A DNA stretch of 64,000 bases from Notospermus geniculatus (lineage: Eukaryota; Nemertea; Pilidiophora; Heteronemertea; Lineidae). The DNA lies in the NCBI GenBank assembly GCA_002633025.1, contig NMRB01001550.1:71008-135007 (forward strand). Reading direction: 5' to 3'. Made by a program: the position numbers and the translations under genes. Below, one piece after another: positions 1 through 11,900 of this stretch. The notes beneath the pieces were generated by a model. It did no database searches. It had not been told where the DNA came from and worked only from the letters and a program-made list of their open reading frames with translations. Position 1 is the stretch's first letter. Each line of letters begins with the position of its first letter.

Positions 1-889
1 GGGGGGGGGGATTTATATCAAAATGTAACATTCCCTGCCCCAATCAGTACATTCAATCAGTTTGACTAGTGCCATTGGTATTGGGCCCTGTCCAGGGGCC
101 CTTTATGTTCACTTAGAATCAAGACCTATGGTATATAACAGTGCATAATAGGCATCAATTGCCTTTTCATTCAAGCCTAACCACCAACACTTCAGTACAA
201 TAGCCACCATTCAATGTAGGGCCTACTTCATTGAAGCAAACCATAACCCCTCAGTGAAAAAATAGTTCGATCCTATTGTCAAAGAAAAAGAGCCATGACA
301 TAAGTCACTTCATGTTATGAATCCCTATTTTTAGTAGGCCTAGGTTATTAATAGCTCACTCTCTCTTAAGCGAAGAATTTCAAAATCATTTTTTTGGGTG
401 TTCTTGTTAATTATGATGAAAAATCTTGCATGATCAGGGCCTCTAATGAGCAGCACAACCCATTTCTGAAGTAACATTTAGACTTTATGGCATTTTTGCG
501 GGGCCTCATCACATTGATTAGCCTTTTGTTCTAGATAATGACTTATGATTGACTTGACAATTGATCCAATATTGATCATTTTCACCACAGAATCATCCCT
601 GCAACTTTCAAATTCATAGCTTTTCTAGTTTTCCCAAGGATCACAAATCTTGGTCTCAAATGAAAATGAACAGCCCCTTTCCCTTATCTTTTGTTTGGTT
701 TTACACTTGTTTTATGCATATGGCCCCTGGTCTGAAGATGTTTCAATATGACGGTCAGTTCACATGTAATATGACAAATAGACCTTTCTGAGTTGGTATT
801 CTTGAAACCTTCGACTAGAGTCATCATAAGTGATATGGTGTGTGTGAGTTGTTATGTGGTACTGATTGCAATCATTTTCATCATTGCAG
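1..889 (+). other. Intron of the DEAF1-like gene (left part)
   Basis: No coding exon is visible here. The stretch ends in an acceptor (ATTGCAG at 883-889) that opens the first recognisable exon of the DEAF1-like gene, so it is most simply intron. The SAND-domain exons expected upstream are not in the window. A poly-G run opens the window. About 585-690 matches one arm of the foldback family ending in AACAGCCCCTTT that recurs at 19343-20417 and 29660-29842. Confidence 0.6.
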
Positions 890-2618
890 ACTGGACCTGT
901 GCGTCTGTTCGTACCTTATAAGCGGCGGAGACGGAATAACAGTGAGACTGAGTGTGGCACTCCACCCAGAAAACAACAACGTATATCTTCTTCTAAATCT
1001 TCACCCACATTGGCTGCCTCTCCAAAATCACCAAAAGAGAATTCTTCATCAAATCTGGAGGGGTACACTTGTAAGTTGACAAAACTTCATAAAGATCACA
1101 GAATATGTGGTGTATTTCTGCCAGTAGTCAGAACATTATTAGTCTTTTTACAGTCTGATCTAAATTCGATAAAACATCTCAAGGTACATTTCCTGACAAC
1201 AGAAAGTCCACCAACACTGCAGCTTTCAAAAGATCCTTTAAACGCCTTTTACTTGTTGAAGCTGTCTGACAATAGACTGCACTTTGAATAATCCTCATGG
1301 ATCGGAAACCATGCTATATTAGACTCATATGTTTATATGTAACTTTTTTCAGCCGTAGTTGTGGCGATACCACAGGGGGCAGGTGCCATTCCTCATGGAT
1401 CAGTGGCATTACCTGGCGCTGGAGATGGTGCAGAAACAGTTCATATTGTCACAACAGATTCAAGTGGAAATTTGGTGTCGGCAGGGGGTAAGTTGATAGG
1501 TTCGAATATGGCCAGTATACGAGCATTAAAATGAATGAAATGCTTGTTTTATGTGTAAATCCATTGTCTATGAACTTGCAGCATTATGTGAGTGGGACAC
1601 TGACTGGATGCTACTGAAAATATTCACATCTTTTTACTTTTATGAATTGCAGAGGGTACTGTTGTTATTCCAACTACATGTCCACAACCCAACCAAATCA
1701 AAGTGGCCCAGGTAGCCAAGCCGACTCTTCACGTAGGACCTGTGGGACTGGATGTAAATGAAGAAAAACAGTGGTGGCAGCTGGATGAAATAGCAAACAA
1801 CCTCCTACAGCAGGCTCAGCAGTTGAAATCTCTCATCGAAACAGCAAAGCAGCAGTCCATACAGTCCAAGGAGGCAGCTCTCCAACAACTCAAGTTACAG
1901 ATGGAGAAAGAGAAGACTGAGGTAAGGCATATGATCGGAGGATCGAATGGTGGTGGCTTCTGTTACCAATGTCCATGTGCAAGCCAACATGTTCTGTTCG
2001 GCACTAGATGCTCAAGTGATGCCTCACACGCTCATCTGACGAGTGACATCGTCATCTCAACAGGATTTAGTTCTTGAAATCCTCATTGGAAAGAGTTACC
2101 AAGGAAAAAGATGTTGTTGAACTCGTCTATGAAGGACCGTCTAGGACCAACAGAGATCCTCTCTTGAGTCTCAGAGAGTTGTCCTGACTCTGGAGGTCAA
2201 AATAATAGGAATGATCAGTTTGGGACTGAAGTTCAGTGTCCTTATGGAGTGCTGTCTTCTTGGGTAGGCGTCCACTAAGGAATTTTCCACTACCTTTGAG
2301 ACGTGCACTTATGCTTGAACCAGATTCCAATTGTTCTTTCAGGCTGTCAATGCCATAAGGATCGACGCACAAATGAGTCTCTCCCGAGCGGTGATTGAAG
2401 AAAGGTCGCAGAAAGACATAGCAATACAACAGGCATTGAACCAAGCTCGGACGGAAATGCAGGAAAAACTCGAATCTGTAACCGTGGTCACCTCTGATGA
2501 TAAAGTCCGATACAACGTACAGTGGACGACAGAACAACCAAATCAGAATAACATTCACATCATTGATGCTGAGCAGGAAGAGTTGGTACACGTAAAACAA
2601 GGCGACGATAATGATTGA
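890..2618 (+). CDS. DEAF1: DEAF1-like SAND-domain transcription factor, C-terminal part (5' partial)
   Basis: Four exons with continuous phase: 890-1070, 1353-1487, 1653-1921 and 2343-2618 (stop TGA), about 286 codons. The first begins immediately after where the SAND domain should end: the segment FVPYKRRRRNN followed by Ser/Pro-rich sequence is the basic nuclear-localisation region that follows SAND in DEAF1. The third exon holds a Trp-initiated helix (WWQLDEIANNLLQQAQQLKS) like the DEAF1 leucine-rich export/dimerisation helix. In known DEAF1 proteins a C-terminal MYND zinc finger follows. Here the last exon instead continues as a Gln/Glu-rich coiled coil and an acidic tail, with no CxxC pattern. 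Family role: sequence-specific nuclear regulator binding TTCG-type sites through SAND. The SAND exons lie left of the window. The alternative, a GMEB-type SAND protein, fits the basic motif less well. Confidence 0.75.
2120..2300. repeat. Copy of the ACCTCTCT/GGACA dispersed repeat
   Basis: Lies in the last intron of the DEAF1-like gene. It shares the words GAGGTCAAAATAATAG, TTTGGGACTGAAGTTCAGTGT and GTGTCC with copies at 10375-10470, 14910-15060, 27930-28115 and 38190-38460, in either orientation. It is a non-coding DNA-transposon-like family whose ends read as ACCTCTCT... / ...AGAGAGGT. Confidence 0.5.
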
Positions 2619-2714
2619 AAAGTTTCTTGTGGACGTTGTGTTGTTTCTTGGCAATATTGGCTTTTTGTGCCAATGTGAATTCATGTTTGTCCAGTTCGTC
2701 TTGTTCTCAACTGG

Positions 2715-2720
2715 AATAAA
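2715..2720 (+). terminator. Polyadenylation signal AATAAA of the DEAF1-like gene
   Basis: First canonical AATAAA after the stop codon at 2618, giving a 3' UTR of about 100-120 nt. A second AATAAA at 3277-3282 could serve a longer form. Assignment is by position only. Confidence 0.45.
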
Positions 2721-4177
2721 AAGACTTGTGACTTTGTGCTGAAGGCAGCCATCAAGTAGTGGGTTTTGCATTTCGGTCAGGGCTTGAGGGAAATTGGTAA
2801 TAAAACACAAATGACACTTTCATATTAAGCTCTTAATTTTTTCACAGAATGTCCTTGAATAGGCAGGGGATGGTGAAGCAGAATACAATTATTTGAACCA
2901 GTGAAAACATTTTGTAGAAACATGCTTTTGTACTCGGTATCAGGGATAGTGAAGGATAAGCCTTCACGGAGTGGTGAAATATCCCTCTGAGTGAAGTTCT
3001 CATTTATCTCCCGTAGACAAATTGTTCTGAAATTGATTTGTGAGTTCGTTCTGTTACTGCAATATATGTGCAAGTCATCAGAACATTGTCGCCAATTCAA
3101 ATAGGGTATGCCTGCAGATTGATGAGTACAATTTTGGTATCTGTATCGCATATGGAGCATAATGTTTGAAAATAGCGCTTGTTTTAATCATACAAATCCT
3201 GGTGTCCTTAGGCGACCGTTACGTGTGAGGACTATGTTATATTGATATGTCTGTACACAATGAAATTGTGGCATGCAATAAATGTATATTTTCATCCTGT
3301 TTTCATGAACTGGTTGCCGGAGTGCATATTCAGGTGCATATACACAAATAAACCAATACATCAATTTACATCAAATGAAGATCTGTACTGGATGTGACAA
3401 TGTTGTCCACCATGGTTTGTACAGTTGTGTTGTACTTGTTATGTAATAATATAATGCATATTTTGTTAGTACCAAGTTGCATTTATTAACAATTTTCTTC
3501 TCCTACTGGGGTACATTCAATGGCGCTCATCCTGGACTGGAATACCAGGGAACAAGCAAAATTCTTCTTTCCTCCAAACAAGTTTTGACTTGGTACGTAT
3601 CTTCTTATGGGCCGTAATCACTGCAAAATTGGTTTTATGTCTTGATTATCATTCCGATTCTTTAGTCTTTTAAAAATGACAGTTTTCTACCTCGTTCATC
3701 AGAAGAATGTGATGTTTCAGGCTAGCTACCGTAAAAAGTAAACCACAATTCTGAAAATGGCCACTGTCGCCCTGGTTATGAGAGATGTGTATGGTTACCT
3801 GTCCTCATTACCCAGTCCACAATGACAAAAGGAGATAATAAGCCATTAAACCTTTCTTTTATCATTAGAAATGTACAGAGAGCAAATGTCGTTTTTATGT
3901 AAATATTATGAAAAAAAGGTTTGGTATCATTTCAGTAACCTGTTGATCTGTGCTTAGTATTTCCAAACCCGTTTTTTCCACTGTTTTATGCTATATTGTT
4001 TGAAAGTAGAAATTAATTACCTGAGTTTATCATGACCATTCTATCACCAACATCCAAATGCTGCATGGCATTCAAAAAGTCCCATTACTAACTCAACTAT
4101 TCTGTCTTCTTCAAAATAGGGTAGAGTAGGGCTGTGAAAGCCCTGGAATAAACTAAAGTATTCTCCACATGGTATTT

Positions 4178-4374
4178 GTGACCCTCCACCACAAAACCAG
4201 TCGAAGTCGCATGGAAAATGAGCCTAAACATACTGAGATGACACCAGGAGATATAGAAAGAAATGGAATCACTCAGATTTCACAATAGACAGACAATACT
4301 GAAATTGACAGATAATTCAGTCCCAACCTGCCAACCTCAGAGCGACTTCCAACTGGTTTTGTGGCGAGGGTCAC
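4178..4374. mobile_element. Palindromic MITE, GTGACCC family, copy 1
   Basis: Terminal inverted repeats: the left end GTGACCCTCCACCACAAAAC is the imperfect reverse complement of the right end GTTTTGTGGCGAGGGTCAC. About 197 bp with no coding capacity. A second copy at 38608-38801 shares the ends and internal words such as ACTGAGATGACACCAGGAGA (here) and AACTAAGATGACACCAGGAGA-like sequence there. Confidence 0.75.
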
Positions 4375-4485
4375 ATTTCTGTCTCTACTCACACAAATCT
4401 TGTGTGCGAGCATATGAACAGGAGCGAGACCAAAGCCCTGCTATTCGAAGATGGAAATGACCTGAATCTCAGGGTACACATATAT

Positions 4486-4660
4486 GAGCTGCTCTACAAA
4501 GTAGGCACTTGTCGCAATGATCATCATACGTCATCACTTCACTCATAGCTGTCCACAACTCTTGTAAACCTGCAGAGACGCACATTTCAGCTATTGTGTT
4601 CCAACGCCATTAACCCTTTCCTCAGTTGCGACAAGCGCCTACTTTCGGTAGAGCGGCTCA
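4486..4660. mobile_element. Palindromic MITE, TAGGCACTTGT family, copy 1
   Basis: The left end runs through GTAGGCACTTGTCGCA and the right end through TGCGACAAGCGCCTAC, with flanking GAGC(T/C)G...CGGCTC. The interior contains TTAACCCTTTCCTC and AGCTATTGTG. Related copies at 30267-30520, 35026-35230 and 36383-36589 share both arms and the interior AGCTGAAATGT, so this is the most repeated MITE in the window. Confidence 0.75.
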
Positions 4661-5916
4661 CTATGTAAAGCCTGAGAGCATCACTTGCATGCATACATAA
4701 AGAAATACTTGTACATGTAGATGATCTTCATTCGTGTACCTTGTACCCTGTACATATACATACATGTGTAAGTACATGATCTTGTTGTTCTTGTACATTG
4801 TAGTCGATAAGTACATGTATAAAAGGTGTCAGAGGGACTGGTGTTGGTGCGTTTACTATAGGTACACACGTATGTGAAATATGGTCATATAATGCAAGGT
4901 CAGTTCTATCAGAAATATATAGGCCTGACTAGTTCTATTCTATGAATATGTTGGAATATGTTCTTTTCAGAAAATTTGAATGTTCCTTATGAATGAATTA
5001 CCAGTTGTGATTATGTTAATGTATTTCCACATGTAAATGTATGTAATTCAGATTTTTTACGGTTCTCTATGGAAATAAAATGAAGTATGGCAGCTCAATC
5101 AATTCTTTCTGCTGTATATCATGATGGATATTTAGTTCTGGTTACCAGCATTACATGAAGCATGGGGTGTGTTCAAGATGGCAGATCAGTCTCCGAGCTA
5201 ATGAAATCGGTTGGAAGCACTTTTGGTGGCAACACCACCTTGTACATTTGTATCGGATTTTTTCAATGAGGGCCAAAGTCAAAGCAATACTGGCCTTGGT
5301 GGCCGTGGGAGGCCATCTCAGTTCTTTTCTTGGATGGGGTCTCACTTGCCCTTGCAAAGGCACAAGGCCACCATGGCTTACACCATGACGGACCATCCTG
5401 GAACTCCACGTGTATAAGACTACGCCACTACCCGTGGAAGCTTTCGCATATAATTTCTGTATTGACCCACATCGGGAGCTCAATGTACCAACCATGCGAG
5501 CGTAGTCGGAGGGCGGAGCAATGTCACAACCCTTGGTTGTCAAGATGTGACAGACTGAAGAGCGAGGGATCTATGATCAATCCCATACATGTAGAGTGTA
5601 GGCCCGGGATTGCTAAGTGGATGGGATAACCACTAGGCTATCAAGGGAGATACTCATTGTTGCTGTATGCAAATCATGACGGATGTTTACATCTAGTTCT
5701 GGTTGTCAACATTAAGCATGGAGCCAAAATATAAATGAAGATGGATGAATAAACAGATACCAACAACAAACATGTTTGTATACAAGTGTAGATGTATGTA
5801 TTATCAGACAGTATACAGTACTAAACCAAGTCTTCACAGCAAAATAAACATGAGGAGTGATATTTTGTCTACGGTAATTCCCCACAGATGGGACCGCCTT
5901 CACATAACTATAGTTG

Positions 5917-8900
5917 CTAAGCCCTTGTAAGTGACTTTGGAGTCTTCAGTCTTTTCAGTTTGCCAGTTGTCTTGGGAGTTGCTTTCTGTTGGGCAGCTTT
6001 GGGTGTGGAGGATTTCGGGGTTGACTTTCTCGGTGTGTCATGTTTCTTAGCATGTTTCGCCTGATGTTGTTGAGCAGGAGAAGCCATGGTGACGTCCCTC
6101 GTTGATTTCACGCTCGGCCTTGGGGTATTACATGTACGAGCCAATTTAGTATCTCTCCCCTGCGTCTCTGCTTCAGCACACCTTGGTTCAGAGGCTCCCA
6201 TCCAAAGTTCCGTCAGCAAAGATGAAACTTTCTCTGCAGCACCTTCAAAAGATAAAATCATTTGATACTTTTAGATAGTTGATATTTCATATTCTTTAGA
6301 TAGTTGAGAATGCAGAGTGGCAACTTGGGTATCGAACCCATGGCCTCTTGATCATGAGTATGCCCTCAAACCACTACACCATCACGCTCCCCCTCCCCCA
6401 TACAAAGACCACACCCACTAATGGACTTATGCATGTTTGGAATACTTCGGGCTTCTTTAATCAATGTCAACCCCAGGACCCACCTTTTTTCTCTTCGAGC
6501 ATCTTGGCATCCGTCAAATCAGCAGTGAACATGCTCGCCCTCTCCTTCAAATCTTGAACACAGGCAGACGTGGAATCAATCCTCAACGCCTCATCGGTCA
6601 ACAGCAGGAACACTTTACACAAGAGTAATCTCAGTTCTGTGACACTGTCTGTGTCTCCAACAACATTCTGTCGGTGACTTGGTGACAGACGGAAAACATC
6701 CAAGTCCCCGATTTTTATGGCTGAGATTTGACTGAACAACGGCAGAAGATAGTCCGTCACACCCTTCTCTCCAGGTGTACTGCCCTCTAGTAACTTGCCC
6801 ATCAAGTAATGACTTAAAGGACACTCCTTTTCCAAGAGGTCAACGAACCACTGCACGATTGCCCGCAAGGAAGAAGTCCAACTTTCAACAGGCAACTTCG
6901 AGAGCGATTTCAACAGCCACTTCTGAATCACAATAATGGAATCTACCATTCGGTCTTGTTGAACTTGGGGTACATCCTTTCCAAAATGAGTGAGATCCAA
7001 TGGGCAGTTGGTGACAATCTTCACGAGGTGCTCAGTCAACGTAGCGATTTTGTCTGCTTCACTACCAGCTGACAGTTGACCAGCGCTACCAGTATTCAAA
7101 TTGGTAGCCTTTATGTCACTATTCTTCACTGCATGGGACTTCACCGCCTCGGACTTCACCTCTGAACCTCCAGAACATGTGGCAGAGAGCTGCACAAGTT
7201 TGAGGAGATGAGTGAGTGAAAGTTTGAACTTCAGCGTCTGAAAGCCACTTGCTTCATGAGTCGCTTCAGTCACGCGTAGCTCCTTGATGACTGATGACAA
7301 TGTTTGCGAATACTTCTGTAGTATGTCTATCTCTGCTGGTTCTCTGTAATAAGAAAGCACCGATTTAATTAAGATGCATGGGTTGAGAGAACATTTGGAT
7401 AAACATCCTCATCGCGTCACAATTTGAATTCAAGCTGGGAGTTCAGTGCAAAATACATCACCATTAGCTCTATCGAAAATATCTGGCAAATGAATGCAGG
7501 AGGAAACCAGAGTACTTGGAGATCTGCACTTTCTCTCACGTGAAGAATGAGGTGACCTGGGGATTGAACCCAACACCTCAGCGGTGACGGGCAGAGATGT
7601 TTCCACTGCTCTGTTCTGAGAGATTCTATCGAATTGATCAGAAACGCATGCTTACCCGATCTTGTGCAGAAGATTCAACAAGGTGAAAACGATTTCACTC
7701 AAGAACGCCAGGGGGAGGCACTTGGTGTCTTTCTTGGTGTTGTCTCGGTCACCGGCAATACTGGACCACAGACTTGAGAGAATGTCAACCACGAGCAGCA
7801 ATTTGTTGCCGTCTCCAAGCCTTAAAACAAGAGGTACAGTTATGAAATTGAAGAGTGAGAAGCAAGAATGGTGGCACATCAGCTCCTCAAAAGAAATAAG
7901 TTTAGTAGGAGGAAACAGGAGCCTCCAGGAAAGGCCTACAGTATCAATCAACTTCCCTCAGTGTGCTGACCTAGAATTGAACCATTACAGGTGCGGATCT
8001 GGTGGGGGGCGGCGCACCCCCCTTTCAGCCTACAAATCTGTAAAATTGACCATGAAATTCTGAAATTTGGAGCAAATCACTGAAATTCACCACAGATTTC
8101 AATGTTTCTAGCAAAGTGCGCCCCCTCTTTTCCGAAATCATGGATCCGCCCCTGCATTACCCTCAAGTGTAACAGAGGCAGATATGACAGCAAAATGATA
8201 TCGGGTCAAGCCAAGTGCAAGAATGCACTGTACTTTGTTCTTCTGTAAATTGAATTGTCTTAATTTTCACTGACCTGTGCGATATCACTCCATTCAACCA
8301 TGGCAGAATTCCCTGATGCTTTACAAGCTCGTAGGCAACTTTCTTAATCTTGCAACCTTCATGGACAATTTTCAATACCAGATTCTGAGAGGAATAAAAA
8401 ATTTCAACAATCAAAACAGATACAAGACACGGGATTCCTGTAGCTCAAAGTTGGTCACAAGAATAAAATGTAAGTCGAATGAATCCACCATGGCAAATTT
8501 GCCAACAAATAGGATCACGAAACATAGGGGTTGACAGTATTCAAGTACCCATTGGAGAGAAACCGCACGTACCTGTGTAGCAGCATCACTTGTGGGTGAA
8601 TCATGGAAAGAGAGTAGTAGCTTGAAGGCAAATTTCCTTTCGAATATTTTGTAGTCGGCTGACTCGCGTAGACCATCAGCCATCAGTGACAGGATCCAAC
8701 GACGCTCAAAACATTCTCACCTGATCCAACCTTTGCCAAATAAGAAGTGTAAAGTGGTACATATAGCAGCTTATGTTTCCTTAATCTCTTCTCTTCGCCG
8801 CGAATCCATGCTTCAAAGTATGAATTTCCCAAAGTGTTGTATCTGAGCACAAGTTCAGCTAGGGACGTAACAGTAGCAGTGAGCTCTGGCTTGTCGGTGT

Positions 8901-11900
8901 AAGCAACCTGCAGCAGCTTCATGAAGTCCTCGAGGTCAAACACTGCTGCGTAGTGAGGGAAGGCATGGATGAAAGCACTGAATGTGCTGTACGTGTCTGC
9001 AAGGTTAACAACAGTGTCTGGGTGTAGGAAACTCGGCCCTTGTGATGGTGAACTAAACACTACTTGGCAAAGTCTTTGGATAGCAGAATACGAAAACCAT
9101 CCAACATTCCTACTGGCTCCATTTTCATGCAACTTCGTTTTCTTCACAACCTGTTCCAAGACACTGAACACAGTTTCTCCAGCAAGGAGCAAACGATCAT
9201 CTGAGACCAAGTTCTTCAGTGGTAGCTCCAACAGTTTGTTGATCACTTCAACGACTGTTCCGCTATCCATGTATGATGCAAGCCTTGAAAACATCACAAG
9301 TGAAATGTCCTGTAGCTCTGACCCATTTTCAGCGTGAAGGATCGTCTGCTCTAACTTATCCAAGTACGGGGCGCAAACAGATGCATCTGCTTTTACTTCA
9401 TATGCCACTTGAAGTAATGGCAACATGTTTTTTGAGATTAAATGAGAGAGACTCAAGGGAACTGCATCAACGTCTTGCGAAGGGAGGAAGTTTTCAAGAA
9501 TGGTTGGATGTTTCAAGACGTAAGGAATCATGCATCGGACAGCTTCAAGATTTGCACCCTCATTCGATCTGGAGCTTGATGTTGTTGCCTCTTCCGAAGA
9601 TACAATGGCAGCTTCAGGTTGTGACTGAGAAATGCTGGTTTCCATGATTGACTTCAACAGGCCAAACAATGCTTCTGTTTCTTTCTCAGCCAGCTCATTT
9701 TTCTGGAATCAGAGAACAAGACATCATAAGATGGTGCGACGAACTGTGTGATCAAGCAATCAACAGCTGCTAGCTTTGTAGGCGAATACACCCAGATTAT
9801 GTACTATTTTCTGCACACATCGACAGGTACAATTGTTTATCAGCAACTGAAGTGCAAAAGCTCAAGAACGAAAGACAGAGGGAAGGATCTCAGATGGTCT
9901 GTTGGTATCATATAAATTAACGTTGAGAGGTACATTACGTACAACTGCTCACAGTGCCTCCAGTGGCATTAGTTGGCACGGTCCTCATTGGTCCTGCCGG
10001 TGAATGACTCAAGCCCCAAAGCTTCTCTTTACTTGTAAAACTGTGTACATGTAATACACATACTGTACCTTTTGCGAGTGAATAACTACACAATGTAGAT
10101 ACAGGAGAATCTGCTTGACAACAGCGATTCGTTCGTGTGAGCTCATCTGTTTTGTGAGCTTCATGATGTGTTCAATGATGTTCTCATCCAGGAGAACATC
10201 CAGATGCTTCAGCCAACAAGTCTTCAAGATGCTGCAGACACTTGTCGCCTTCAAGAGCTTCTTTATTTTCACTTTCTCTGCTGACTTTGGTGGCTGAAAT
10301 AGAAAGGAGATCAGGTGGTGCTGAAATTCACCAGGATGTGAAGGAAGTACACCTCAGAATTTTACACATACTGAACTGAGTATCGCAGAACCGTTTCCAG
10401 TGAGGATATATTTGGGACTGACAGGTGATGTCCTAAGTAGAAGGATGTCTTGATTATGGAGGTAAAATGAATAGAACTGACCCTGATAACAATTACCTGT
10501 CTTTCAAGTCCAAAGACCAGGGATTCCACGTAACTTTTGAAGCTGGTATCATCAAAGTGCGATCCTCGTTGTTCCAGTATCAGGTGGAATGGTTTGGGGT
10601 TTACCTGACCATGCAAGACTTCCATCAAAACTGTACAAATGTACTGACTGACCTCTGAAAAAAGAAATGGTTGAGTCAAAAACAAAATTGAGATGGATGA
10701 ATAAAGCTCAAGAGATGTAGCAAGGTCCCAAAATGATGCCAGGAGTTGAACCTGGGACCCTCCAATAGCCAAACGTAACCCACTGCAACTACCTGTGACA
10801 GCTTCAAGAAGTTTGAGTACTCACCTGCCTTAGTCTCTTTGAAATGTTCCAGAACTTTCAAAGAGGCTGGGACAAGAGAACTGAATGGAATCCTGAAACA
10901 TTGATCATACAACGATATGATTTCTATCAGAAGAAATACGGAGTCAGAAATCGTCCTCTTGTTCAGTACTTTTCACTCTTATACAGCCTCAAAGTGCTTC
11001 CCCCCCCCAGTCTCNCCCCCCCCCCCCCCCCCCCCAGTCTCTCCAGAGACTTTCCTGGGGAACTCAAGGAACACTCCATTCAGTGCGGACTTGATTCTTT
11101 CAAACCAACTGACGGTACAAAAGTGGTGACGCCACTGGGAATCAAACCAGTGACCGCTCAGTTTTGAGTCTGACGCTCAACCTCTGCACCACTGCTCTCC
11201 CCTTCTTAACAGATTCAATCCTGGTTAACAGAAGGGAGAAATCGGGAAGTTGGAAAGAAATCTAACAGGAAGTACACATGTATAGACCATTCTCAAATTG
11301 ACGTAAACGACAAAGATCTGTGCACTTCCGCCGAAATCTCAACCATAACCTCAGTCAGAAACTGAATGACGTGACGCAGACAACCCCACGACAGTGAATC
11401 CGAAGGTGTTGCATCAGAGTCAACCATTGCTAAATCATGGAATGCGTCACGTCACCCGGTTTCAGATCGAGGTTCTGGTTGAGATTTCGGCGGAAGTTGT
11501 TCGCAGATTGCAAATTCGAGAATCGTCTATTTAATCGAGTATTCACCTTGGTGCAAATAGAGGTGACTTTTCCTCCACCTCCTCTTCTTCCTCCTCAGGA
11601 TCATATTTCTCTATCTCTACCTCGTCCTGACTCAGTATAACTGAAATAGAGGTGACTTAGTATAACTGAAATAGGTGACTTTTCCTCCACCTCCTCTTCT
11701 TCCTCCTCAGGATCATATTTCTCTATCACTACCTCGTCCTGACTCAGTATAACTGAAATAGAGGTGACTTAGTATAACTGAAATAGAGGTGACTTAATAT
11801 AACTGAAATAGAGGTGACTTTTCCTCCACCTCCTCTTCTTCCTCCTCAGGATCATATTTCTCTATCTCTACCTCATCCTGACTCAGTATAACTGAAATAC

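Larger units (their letters stand above)
2721..5916. other. Intergenic DNA between DEAF1-like and URB1
   Basis: Convergent 3' ends of two genes. No exon with convincing composition is seen. It holds two palindromic MITEs (4178-4374 and 4486-4660), TACATG-rich low-complexity sequence at 4680-4830, and a weak tRNA-like relic around 5590-5650 on the minus strand (TAGCCTAGTGG). The 3' UTR of URB1 should lie in the right part. Confidence 0.5.

Noticed and set aside
866-889. ATG at 866 as the start of a short protein
   Set aside because: The codons before 890 are intron. The acceptor at 888-889 and DEAF1-like wording from 890 on show that translation comes from an upstream exon.
2127-2810. 227-codon minus-strand open frame opposite the last DEAF1-like exon
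   Set aside because: It is the antisense shadow of a real exon plus a dispersed repeat, with no motif and no splice support.
9273-9647. Plus-strand open frames across 8969-9647
   Set aside because: Antisense shadows of the long URB1 exon, which has clear URB1-like protein sequence on the minus strand.
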